The notes beneath the pieces are model-generated. The model did not search any database. It saw only the letters and a program-made list of their open reading frames with translations, and was not told the origin of the DNA. From Palsa-1447 sp964509885 (lineage in GTDB: Bacteria; Verrucomicrobiota; Verrucomicrobiia; Opitutales; Opitutaceae), in the NCBI GenBank assembly GCA_964509885.1, contig CAZDZL010000005.1, forward strand, positions 42,933 to 106,932: a DNA stretch of 64,000 nucleotides, written 5' to 3'. The position numbers and the translations under genes are program-made. Within the stretch, counting starts at the first letter, position 1. The number at the start of each line of letters is the position of its first letter. This document shows positions 16,059-24,038 of the stretch, piece after piece.

Positions 16059-16676
16059 GTGCCAGGCCAGACCCTGACGACTGAGGCGTTCGTGATCGAG
16101 AAGCGTCCCCCGACGGACGCGTTCCAGGCGTTCGGCCTCTTCTCGCCCGAGCACGGCAACCTGCTTGCTCTTCAGCGCGTGCCGCGCAGGCACTCCCCCG
16201 CGCACGTCGCGCCCGACCTCTTCGACGCGGTCGCCGTGATGCTCGAGAGCTCTAACCAGGGGCGCAGCTGGTTCGTGAAGGAGGTGCGGATCGCGAGGCG
16301 CCGATCGGGGATCGGCAGGAGCTACGACGCCCTGCGCTTCGCCAGCGCGCTCGCTGCGGTGGTGAGCCGCAACCCCGTGCACGAGGAGAGCCGCGGGAGC
16401 GTGGCGCGCATGCTGTCGACGGCGCTCGACGCCCTCGACTCGGGGGCGAGGCCGGACGCCGTCCACCTGAAGAGCCTGTACCTCTTCGCTCGGGACGAGG
16501 GCTACCCCGTGGCGCAGGAGTGGCTGCCGGGCCTCGGCGCGGCCGACCTCGCGGTCGCCCGGGCCGTCCTCAACCGCCCCCTGAGCGCTCAGGACTCCGC
16601 CGCGGACGACGTGGCCCGCATCAGGCGAAGCCTCGAGCGCTACCTCGGCGAGAACACGGAGATCATCATCCCGTGA
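16059..16676 (+). CDS. RecO-like protein
   Basis: This 205-residue protein has an N-terminal OB-fold-like stretch (TEAFVIEKRPP, FGLFSPEHGNL), then a helical part containing LKSLYLFARDEGYP and a C-terminal RRSLERYLGEN, which resemble the order of elements in the recombination mediator RecO. The zinc finger of some RecO proteins is absent. Start is GTG at 16059. Its stop overlaps the start of the nuclease-helicase gene (GTGA), suggesting the two products act together in DNA repair. The RecO assignment rests on overall pattern, not a unique motif. Confidence 0.6.
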   Translation: MPGQTLTTEAFVIEKRPPTDAFQAFGLFSPEHGNLLALQRVPRRHSPAHVAPDLFDAVAVMLESSNQGRSWFVKEVRIARRRSGIGRSYDALRFASALAAVVSRNPVHEESRGSVARMLSTALDALDSGARPDAVHLKSLYLFARDEGYPVAQEWLPGLGAADLAVARAVLNRPLSAQDSAADDVARIRRSLERYLGENTEIIIP

Positions 16677-18994
16677 GGTTCGACCTCGACCAGCGGCGGG
16701 CGCGCATGAGCGTCGGCGACCTCTCCGACTTCTCCATCGGCCCGGTGGGATCGGTCGGGGGCTCGGGCGGCATCTGGCGGGCGCAGCTCGGGACCCACTG
16801 GCACAACGAGCTGAGGGCGCAGGTCGTCTCAGAGGGGGCCGACGCCGAGTTCGAGGTGCCGGTCGAGGGCGAGATCTCGCGCAGGGGCTGGGTCATCGCG
16901 CTCACGGGCCGGATCGACCAGGTCGTCCGGGTCGGCGGCAGGCCGGTGCTGCGCGAGATAAAGACCGTCACCCGCGCGCTCCCGACCGCCGAGGGCGAGC
17001 TGCGGGCCGACTACCCGGGGTATTTCGCGCAGCTGGCCGCGTACGCGGCCCTGCGCGGCGCCGGCGAGGCGGGCGAGCTCGTCTTCGTCGAGACGGACAC
17101 GGGCCTCGCGCAGGTGGTGGCGCTCGGCGCCCACGACGAGCGCCTCCTCGCGGAGAGGCTCGACCGGGTCGCGGAGTTCCTCGACCTGCGGCTGCGGGCC
17201 CGCGAGCGCCTGCGCGGCCTGCGGTTCAGGCCGGCGTTCCCCGCCCCGCGCGAGGGCCAGGTCGAGGCCGCGGCGGAGCTCGACCAGGCGGTCCGCGGCG
17301 CGCAGTCGGCGATCCTCCTCGAGGCGCCGACCGGTTTCGGCAAGACGGGCCTGCTCCTCGAGTGCGCGCTCGGCGGCCTCAGGGAGGGCCTGTTCGAGCG
17401 GGCGCTCTACGTGACGGGTAAGTCGACCGGGCAGATCCAGGTCGCGGAGACGCTTCGGATGATGACGGAGCCGGGCGCCGACCTTGGGCCCGGCGCGCCG
17501 GTCGCCGCGTGGCACGTGCGCAACAAGGCCGAGCACTGCGTCAACACCGTCTTCCAGTGCGTGCGCGAGGCGTGCGCCTACCTGGACGGGGCCGAGGATC
17601 GGTGGCCGGCGAGCGGCCTGTCCCGGTTCTATCTGCTGGACGGGCAGCCGAGGGACCTGCCCTCTCTCCGGAGCGCCGGCATCGGTGCCCGGATCTGCCC
17701 GTACGAGATCACGCGCGCCGCACTCACCTTCAACGACGTTTGGATCGGCGACTACAACTACGTGTTCGCGCCCGGAAGCCGCGGGCTGTTCTACGACAGG
17801 CCGGGCTTCGACCCGGCGAGGACGCTCCTCATCATCGACGAGGCCCACAACCTCTCGTCGCGCGTCGCCGACGCCTACTCTCACGCATTCTCCCGCGCTG
17901 ACGCGCGCACGGTGTGCGACGCCCTTAGGGACACCGGGGCCCCATCCGGCCTCGTGGCGTCGTGGGACGCCTGGGCGCGCCTCCTCGAGTCGCGGACCCG
18001 GGCGCCGGCCCTCACGGAGGGCGAGGAGCAGGACGCCCGCGAGCGCCTCGCGGCCCTCGCGGAGGGGGCCGGCACCTATCCCGTCGACTACGCCGAGCTC
18101 GGGCCCGCCGTGTCCGGCCACATCTGGAGCATCCCGTCCTTCACGGAGCAGCTCGCCTCGATGGAGGTCCCGAGGCTCTGGTGGAGCCCGGAGGACGGCG
18201 CCCTCTCGGTCACCTGCCTCGACGCCTCCCACGCGATCGGCTCGTCCCTGCGCGAGTTTGGCGGCGTCATCCTGGCGACCGCGACTCCGGGTCCCGCCGA
18301 CCGCTTCGCCCAGGCCTGCGAATCCCCGGCCATGCAGCATGTCCGTGCGGCAACGCCCTGGAGGGACGGTGCCTACGACGTCGCCGTCGACCTGCGGGTC
18401 GACACCACCTTCCAGCAGCGCCAACGCCACATCGGCACGACCGCGCGGACCGTCAGCGCGCTCCACGCGAGCGCGGGGGGCGCGCCTATCGCGGTCTTCT
18501 TCCCGAGCTTCGCGTATGCCGAGGCGGTAGCGCGGGAAGTCGAGGCGGCGTCGCTCCAGCCACGCCGAAGCGACCTGTCCTCCCAGAACGCCTGGATAGG
18601 CGCCCACCTCGGCGAGGGCCGGGCCCTCTTCCTTGTCCTCGGCTCGGGCTTTGCCGAGGGGATCGACCTCCTTGGGGGTCGGGTGTCCCACGCGATGGTG
18701 GTCGGGCCCGCCCTTCCCGAGGTGAACCCAGTCCAGAGGGCCCGGCTGGCGGCGTTCGCGGAGCTGGGAAGGGACGCCGCCTTCGACCGGGTGTACCGGA
18801 TCCCCGGGATGCAGAAGGTGAACCAGGCGCTCGGCCGGCTGGTGCGGGCGCCGGGCCAGAGGGCGCGCGTGCTCCTGCACTGCAGGCGCTTCGCAGAGCC
18901 GGGCTACGAATGCCTCCTCGCCCCCGAATACCGCTCGGGACGGCGCATCCTCGAGGACGACGACCTCCCCGCGTGGATCGCAAGCGGCCCTTAG
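16673..18994 (+). CDS. Cas4-like nuclease fused to XPD/DinG-type helicase
   Basis: This 773-residue protein begins at GTG 16673, overlapping the previous stop. Residues 35-190 form a PD-(D/E)XK nuclease domain: TGRID (D82), LREIK (E95, K97) and QLAAY (Q120, Y124), the RecB/Cas4 motif set. The helicase follows, with Walker A APTGFGKT (218-225), four cysteines at 289, 296, 301 and 342 in the place of the XPD iron-sulfur cluster, and DEAH at 389-392. The C-terminal half has FAEGIDL and QALGRLVRAP (motifs V and VI). It should unwind 5'-3' and may cut DNA. An ATG at 16706 is a possible alternative start. Confidence 0.85.
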   Translation: MRFDLDQRRARMSVGDLSDFSIGPVGSVGGSGGIWRAQLGTHWHNELRAQVVSEGADAEFEVPVEGEISRRGWVIALTGRIDQVVRVGGRPVLREIKTVTRALPTAEGELRADYPGYFAQLAAYAALRGAGEAGELVFVETDTGLAQVVALGAHDERLLAERLDRVAEFLDLRLRARERLRGLRFRPAFPAPREGQVEAAAELDQAVRGAQSAILLEAPTGFGKTGLLLECALGGLREGLFERALYVTGKSTGQIQVAETLRMMTEPGADLGPGAPVAAWHVRNKAEHCVNTVFQCVREACAYLDGAEDRWPASGLSRFYLLDGQPRDLPSLRSAGIGARICPYEITRAALTFNDVWIGDYNYVFAPGSRGLFYDRPGFDPARTLLIIDEAHNLSSRVADAYSHAFSRADARTVCDALRDTGAPSGLVASWDAWARLLESRTRAPALTEGEEQDARERLAALAEGAGTYPVDYAELGPAVSGHIWSIPSFTEQLASMEVPRLWWSPEDGALSVTCLDASHAIGSSLREFGGVILATATPGPADRFAQACESPAMQHVRAATPWRDGAYDVAVDLRVDTTFQQRQRHIGTTARTVSALHASAGGAPIAVFFPSFAYAEAVAREVEAASLQPRRSDLSSQNAWIGAHLGEGRALFLVLGSGFAEGIDLLGGRVSHAMVVGPALPEVNPVQRARLAAFAELGRDAAFDRVYRIPGMQKVNQALGRLVRAPGQRARVLLHCRRFAEPGYECLLAPEYRSGRRILEDDDLPAWIASGP

Positions 18995-19042
18995 ACCTAT
19001 TTCTCTTTACCGGGGCTCCCCCCGCATGCAGTACTTGGCGCA

Positions 19043-19594
19043 GTGGCTCCGCCCAAGACCATCGGCTCCCGCGAGGTTCACGCCGCCATAGAACGGCTCG
19101 CCGCTGCCATTAAGGCCCGCCATTCAAAGACGGAAGGTCTTCTGGTGCTTGGCATTGCAAATGGGGGGATCCCCCTTGCCCGCCGCCTGTGCGCCCGGCT
19201 GGGGATCAAGCGGGTCGGCGACCTGGACATTTCCTTCCACCGGGACGACATCGGCAAGCACCCGATCCCGAAGGAGTTCACGCCGACGCTGCTGCCGGGC
19301 GACGTGAACGCGGCGACGGTCCTCCTGGTCGACGACGTCCTCTTCAGCGGGCGCACCGTGAAGGCCGCCCTGGACGAGCTCTTCGACCACGGCCGGCCGG
19401 GGCGGGTCGAGCTGGCGGTGCTGGTCGACCGGGCGAGCCGCAAGCTGCCGATCGTCGCCGACTTCACCGGGACCACGATCGCCGCGGGGGAGAACGAGGA
19501 CGTGATCGTCACGCTGGGCGACGACCCGTCGAAGGACATGATCGAGATCCGCGCCCGGGCGCCGAGGGCCCCCCGCGCCGCCGCCCTGCGATGA
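19043..19594 (+). CDS. pyrR: PyrR-type phosphoribosyltransferase/regulator
   Basis: This 183-residue protein has the PRPP-binding motif VLLVDDVLFSGRTV (residues 93-106) and GIANGGIPLARRL; DISFHRDDI is characteristic of PyrR. It is the first gene of pyrR-pyrB-pyrC. In Bacillus, PyrR binds leader RNA and attenuates transcription, but only 48 bases separate it from the helicase gene and no attenuator hairpins are visible, so regulation here is unclear. Start is GTG at 19043. The ATG of pyrB overlaps its stop (ATGA). Confidence 0.88.
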   Translation: MAPPKTIGSREVHAAIERLAAAIKARHSKTEGLLVLGIANGGIPLARRLCARLGIKRVGDLDISFHRDDIGKHPIPKEFTPTLLPGDVNAATVLLVDDVLFSGRTVKAALDELFDHGRPGRVELAVLVDRASRKLPIVADFTGTTIAAGENEDVIVTLGDDPSKDMIEIRARAPRAPRAAALR

Positions 19595-20538
19595 CCTGGA
19601 CCCGCAAACACCTCATCACGATCGAGGAGCTCAGCCTGAGGGAGATCGAGCAGATCCACGCCACGGCGTCCGCCTTCAAGAAGATCCTCGGGCGCAACGT
19701 GAAGAAGGTGCCCGCGCTGCGCGGCAAGACGATCGTCAATCTCTTCCTCGAGCCGAGCACGCGCACGCGCCTCGCCTTCGACATGGCCGCGAAGCGCCTG
19801 AGCGCGGACGTGATCGCCTTCGATGCGTCGAGCTCCTCGACGCAGAAGGGCGAGACCCTGCGGGACACGGCCGAGAACATCCAGGCGCTCAACGCCGACA
19901 TGATCGTGATCCGCCACGCCGCGGCGGGCTCCCCCCTCTACCTGAGCAAGATCCTGGACATCCCCGTGATCAACGCGGGCGACGGCGCGCACGAGCACCC
20001 CACCCAGGGCCTCCTCGACACCTTCACGATGAAGGAGCACCTCGGGTCCCTCAAGGGCCGCAAGGTCGCGATCCTGGGCGACATCCTCTTCAGCCGCGTG
20101 GCGCGCTCGAACATCCACGCCCTGACGAAGATGGGCGCCGCCGTGACGCTGGTCGGCCCCTCCACCCTCGTCCCGCACGGCTTCACGACGCTCGGCGCGC
20201 AGGTGTCCCACGACCTCAAGTCGGCGCTCGCCGACGCCGACGTCGTCATGCTTCTGCGGATCCAGCATGAGCGCCAGGGCCACCGGCACTTCCCGTCCCT
20301 CGGGGAGTACACAAGCATGTTCGGGCTCAACAAGACCCGCGCCTCCTGGCTCAACCCCCACGCCATCATCATGCACCCCGGGCCGATCAACCGCGGCGTC
20401 GAGATCGACAGCGAGCTGGCCGACGGCGAGCGCAGCGTGATCCTCGAGCAGGTCACCAACGGCATCGCGGTGCGCATGGCCGTCCTCTACCTGTGCGCGG
20501 GCTACCAGCCCGAGCACGTCATCTCCTCAACGCAGTAG
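19591..20538 (+). CDS. pyrB: Aspartate carbamoyltransferase catalytic subunit
   Basis: This 315-residue enzyme commits carbamoyl phosphate and aspartate to pyrimidine synthesis. Carbamoyl-phosphate motif STRTR is at residues 56-60; other family segments are HPTQGLLD, VAILGDI, and HPGPINRGVE near the C-terminus. No pyrI regulatory gene is adjacent, consistent with a class that works without it or with PyrC. It is coupled to pyrR and is 9 bases ahead of pyrC. Confidence 0.96.
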   Translation: MTWTRKHLITIEELSLREIEQIHATASAFKKILGRNVKKVPALRGKTIVNLFLEPSTRTRLAFDMAAKRLSADVIAFDASSSSTQKGETLRDTAENIQALNADMIVIRHAAAGSPLYLSKILDIPVINAGDGAHEHPTQGLLDTFTMKEHLGSLKGRKVAILGDILFSRVARSNIHALTKMGAAVTLVGPSTLVPHGFTTLGAQVSHDLKSALADADVVMLLRIQHERQGHRHFPSLGEYTSMFGLNKTRASWLNPHAIIMHPGPINRGVEIDSELADGERSVILEQVTNGIAVRMAVLYLCAGYQPEHVISSTQ

Positions 20539-20547
20539 CACGCGCCC

Positions 20548-21834
20548 ATGCCCGCACTCTGGATCAGGAACGCACGCGTCATAGACCCCGCCGCCAAGCG
20601 CGACGCGGTCGGCGACCTCTTCGCGCGGGATGGCAGGATCGTCGCCTCGCTGGCGGCCGCCGACAAGGCGAAGGCCAGGAAGATCGACGCCCGCGGCCTC
20701 GTGGCCTCGCCCGGGCTCGTCGACATCCACGTCCACTTCCGCGAGCCCGGCCAGACCCACAAGGAGACGATCGCGACGGGCTCCAGGGCGGCGGCCGCCG
20801 GCGGGTTCACGACCGTCGTCTGCATGCCGAACACGACGCCGACGGCGGACAACGCGGGCACCATACAGTTCATACTGGACGCCGTGCGCCGGGACGCCGT
20901 CGTCAAGGTGCTGCCGACGGGCTGCATCACGATCGGGATGAAAGGCGACACGCTGGCGCCGATCGGGTCCCTCAAGCGGGCCGGGGTCGTCGCGATCACG
21001 GACGATGGCGACTGCGTGCAGTCCAACGAGCTCATGCGCCGTGCGATCGAGTACGCGAAGATGTTCGGGCTGCCCGTCATGGACCACTGCCAGGACCAGT
21101 CGATGACCGAGGGCGCCGTCATGAACGAGGGCGACATGTCCATCCGCCTCGGGCTGCGCGGCTGGCCGAACGCGGCCGAGGACGTGATCGTCTCGCGCAA
21201 CGTGATCCTCTCGGCCTACACGGGCGCGCACATCCACATGCAGCACATCTCCTCCGCGCTCTCGGTCGAGATCGTGCGCCGCGCGAAGGCGGACGGCGTC
21301 CGGGTGACGGCCGAGGCCACCCCGCACCACATCGCCTTCACGGACGCGTCCCTCGCGACCTACGACACGAACTTCAAGATGAACCCCCCGCTGCGCACGG
21401 AGGCCGACCGGAGGGCCATCATCGCGGGGCTGCGGGACGGGACACTCGACTGCATCGCCACCGACCATGCGCCGCACACGGACTACGAGAAGGACAAGGA
21501 GTTCGACTACGCCCCGAACGGCATCATCGGCCTTGAGACATCCCTCGCCGTCGTCCTGGAGGTCCTCGTGCGCCAGAACAAGTTCAGGCTGCCGCACGTG
21601 GTCGACCTGATGACACGCAGGCCCGCGAGCCTCCTCGGGCTCCCGGCGGGCACCCTCGCGACCGGCGCGGCCGCGGACATCTGCCTCTTCGACCCCGACG
21701 AGGCGTGGACCTACGACGCCAAGGCCGGCCAGAGCAAGTCGAGCAATTCGCCGTGGAACGGCCGGGAGCTCAGGGGACGCGTCAAGACGACGATCGTCGA
21801 CGGCCGGGTCGTCCATCCGTCCGCGGCGTCGTGA
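20548..21834 (+). CDS. pyrC: Dihydroorotase, class I
   Basis: This 428-residue amidohydrolase closes carbamoyl-aspartate to dihydroorotate. Metal ligands H61 and H63 are in DIHVHFREPG, with the bridging aspartate in ITDDGDCV, further histidines in MDHCQD and HMQHIS, and catalytic ATDHAPH. The arrangement is that of class I enzymes, which often associate with PyrB. The stop overlaps the GTG of the downstream CPBP gene (GTGA). Confidence 0.95.
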   Translation: MPALWIRNARVIDPAAKRDAVGDLFARDGRIVASLAAADKAKARKIDARGLVASPGLVDIHVHFREPGQTHKETIATGSRAAAAGGFTTVVCMPNTTPTADNAGTIQFILDAVRRDAVVKVLPTGCITIGMKGDTLAPIGSLKRAGVVAITDDGDCVQSNELMRRAIEYAKMFGLPVMDHCQDQSMTEGAVMNEGDMSIRLGLRGWPNAAEDVIVSRNVILSAYTGAHIHMQHISSALSVEIVRRAKADGVRVTAEATPHHIAFTDASLATYDTNFKMNPPLRTEADRRAIIAGLRDGTLDCIATDHAPHTDYEKDKEFDYAPNGIIGLETSLAVVLEVLVRQNKFRLPHVVDLMTRRPASLLGLPAGTLATGAAADICLFDPDEAWTYDAKAGQSKSSNSPWNGRELRGRVKTTIVDGRVVHPSAAS

Positions 21835-22682
21835 TCCAGGCCGACCAGCTGACCCCCGTCCAGGTCGCGGCCGCGGGCCTCGAGATCGCGCTTCTCGCCT
21901 GCGGCGTCGCCCTCATCCTGTGGCTGACGCTGAGCGCACGGGGCCGCTCCCGCCTCGCCGTGCGCCTTCCGGCGTGGGAGCTGCCGCTGGTGGACTTCTG
22001 CTGCTACGCGTTCTTCGCGATCCTAGGATTCCTGGTCTCAAGCGCCGTGTCCGGGATCATCCTCAGGTACGTCAGGCTGGACGCGGACCAGACGATGGTC
22101 CTCGGGGGGTTCGTCCAGGACGCCGGGCTCCTCCTCGGGATCGGCTGCTTCCACTTCTTCTACCGCGGCGGCGCATGGGACGCCGCCACGAGGGGGACGA
22201 TCCTCGCGTCGCTCAAGAGCGGGCTTGTGACATTCCTCGTCGTGCTGCCCCTCGTCGTCGGCGCGGAGCTCGCCTGGGAATTCGTCCTCACCCGCCTCGG
22301 CCTTCCCATGGAGAACCAGGACCTGATGGACATCCTGCAGCGGGCGCATTCGCCGTGGCTGGTGGCCTCGCTCGTGGCGGTCGCGACCCTGGTCGCCCCC
22401 GTCGCGGAGGAGCTCGTCTTCCGCGTCGGCCTCTTCAGGTATTTCCGGACCCGCTCCCCCCGCTGGGCCGCCCTCCTCTTGACCTCGGTCCTGTTCGGGG
22501 CCCTCCACGTGCACTGGGGCGGGAAGTTCGAGGGCCTGCCGAGCCTCGCGCCCCTCGTCGTCCTCGCGGGGGTGTTCTGCCTCGCCTATGAGCGCACGGG
22601 GCTCATCGGCACGACGATCGTCGCGCACGCGCTCTTCAACCTGAACACCTTCGTACAGGTGGTGGCGGGATTCGGCTCGTGA
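21831..22682 (+). CDS. CPBP-family intramembrane protease
   Basis: This 283-residue protein has about seven to eight hydrophobic helices and the CPBP (Abi/CAAX protease and bacteriocin-processing) motifs: EELVFR in APVAEELVFRVG, FGALHVHW, and AHALFNLN. These supply the glutamate and histidines of the glutamic-type active site. The role is unknown; relatives process peptides or confer bacteriocin self-immunity. Start GTG overlaps the pyrC stop, and its stop overlaps the thiL start (GTGA). Confidence 0.87.
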   Translation: MIQADQLTPVQVAAAGLEIALLACGVALILWLTLSARGRSRLAVRLPAWELPLVDFCCYAFFAILGFLVSSAVSGIILRYVRLDADQTMVLGGFVQDAGLLLGIGCFHFFYRGGAWDAATRGTILASLKSGLVTFLVVLPLVVGAELAWEFVLTRLGLPMENQDLMDILQRAHSPWLVASLVAVATLVAPVAEELVFRVGLFRYFRTRSPRWAALLLTSVLFGALHVHWGGKFEGLPSLAPLVVLAGVFCLAYERTGLIGTTIVAHALFNLNTFVQVVAGFGS

Positions 22683-23614
22683 AGGCCCTTCCCCTATTCT
22701 CGAGGACGCGTCGCGGCTCCGTCGGCTCCGTGGGCGAGGAGGCGCTGATCGCGTCCGTGCGGCGCTGGCTCGGCCGGGCGTCGCCGGCCTCCCCCGCCGG
22801 CATCGGCGACGACTGCGCCGTGATCCGCCCGGCTCGGGGCCGCGAGCTCCTCACCGTCGATCCCGTGATCCACGGGGTCCATTTCGACGGGCGCGTCCCC
22901 CCGCGCGAGGTCGGCGCGAAGCTCCTCAAGCGCAACCTGAGCGATATCGCCGCCATGGGCGGGCGCCCGCGCGCGGCGGTCGTCGCCCTCGCCCTCGAGC
23001 CGCGGGTGTCCCTCGCCTGGCTCGCGGAATTCCACCGCGGTCTCGCCCGGGAAAGCCGGCGCCACGGGGTTCCCATCGTCGGGGGCGACGTTGCCCGGCT
23101 TCCCGCCGGGTTCGTCGCCACGCTCGCCCTCGCTGGCGAGGCCCGGGGGCGCGTCCTCACGAGGACGGGCTCAAGGGCCGGCGACTGGATCTACGTGACG
23201 GGCTCCCTCGGGGGCAGCCTTGCGAGCGGCCACCACCACCTCTTCGAGCCGAGGCTTGCCGAGGGCGCGTGGCTCGCGCGGCGGGCCGAGGTGCGCGCCA
23301 TGATGGACGTGAGCGACGGGCTGGCGAAGGACCTCGCGGCCCTGACGCCGCGGGGCGCCGCCCCGGCGATCTACGGCTCCATGCTCCCGAGGCGCAGGGG
23401 CTCCAGCGTCCGGGGCGCGCTCGGCGACGGCGAGGACTACGAGCTCCTCTTCAGCGTGGCCTCGGGAACGAGGCGCGACGCCTTCTCGGACCGGTGGCGC
23501 AGGGCGTTTCCGCGCACGCGGCTCACCTGCATCGGGAGGTTCGTGCGCGCGGGCGCAGTCCCGCCTGATGCGCTCAGCCTGGAGGACTTCAGCGGCTATG
23601 AGCATCTCCGATAG
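22679..23614 (+). CDS. thiL: Thiamine-monophosphate kinase
   Basis: This 311-residue enzyme phosphorylates thiamine monophosphate to the active diphosphate. Family motifs are GIGDDCAV (D44, D45), KRNLSDIAAMGG, VGGDVARLP, MDVSDGLAKDL and GDGEDYELLF. The segment normally reading DTLVEGVHF is DPVIHGVHF here. GTG start at 22679 overlaps the preceding stop. It overlaps the tsaE start by 17 bases at its 3' end. Confidence 0.92.
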   Translation: MKALPLFSRTRRGSVGSVGEEALIASVRRWLGRASPASPAGIGDDCAVIRPARGRELLTVDPVIHGVHFDGRVPPREVGAKLLKRNLSDIAAMGGRPRAAVVALALEPRVSLAWLAEFHRGLARESRRHGVPIVGGDVARLPAGFVATLALAGEARGRVLTRTGSRAGDWIYVTGSLGGSLASGHHHLFEPRLAEGAWLARRAEVRAMMDVSDGLAKDLAALTPRGAAPAIYGSMLPRRRGSSVRGALGDGEDYELLFSVASGTRRDAFSDRWRRAFPRTRLTCIGRFVRAGAVPPDALSLEDFSGYEHLR

Positions 23615-24035
23615 GCTGAGGGCGGGCGCCCTGACGCTCTCCGCCGAGGAGACGCGGGCCCTGGCCGCCGCGTGGGCGGCGGAACTTCCGGCTGACGCGA
23701 CCGTCGCGCTCCACGGCGACCTCGGCGCGGGCAAGACCACATGGGTGCAGGGCCTCGCGCTCGGGTTCGGGATCGAGGAGCCCGTGACGAGCCCCACGTT
23801 CACGATCTACACGCTCCACCAGGGAAGGGAGCGCATGCTCGCGCACCTCGACGCCTACCGCCTGGGATCCGCCGAGGAGGCGGAGGACCTGCTCCTCCAC
23901 GAATTCCTGGTGAGCCCCTGGTGCCTCGCCGTCGAGTGGCCGGACAAGCTGCCCGGCTGGATTCCCACGGACGCGCTGCACCTGGACTTCGACATCGAGG
24001 CCGACGGGCGGCACTCGGTGCGGCTGCGCCCGTAG
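23598..24035 (+). CDS. tsaE: tRNA threonylcarbamoyladenosine biosynthesis ATPase TsaE
   Basis: This 145-residue P-loop protein supports the TsaD-TsaB complex that makes t6A37 in tRNA. Walker A GDLGAGKT is at residues 40-47, followed by SPTFTIY, HLDAYRL and VEWPDKL, all typical. The ATG at 23598 lies inside thiL, so translation is probably coupled. It converges on the next gene, which ends four bases away. Confidence 0.93.
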   Translation: MSISDRLRAGALTLSAEETRALAAAWAAELPADATVALHGDLGAGKTTWVQGLALGFGIEEPVTSPTFTIYTLHQGRERMLAHLDAYRLGSAEEAEDLLLHEFLVSPWCLAVEWPDKLPGWIPTDALHLDFDIEADGRHSVRLRP

Positions 24036-24038
24036 CGG

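Noticed and set aside
19026..19090. Small frame MQYLAQWLRPRPS across the pyrR start
   Set aside because: It overlaps the PyrR start out of frame and shows no attenuator structure; probably chance.
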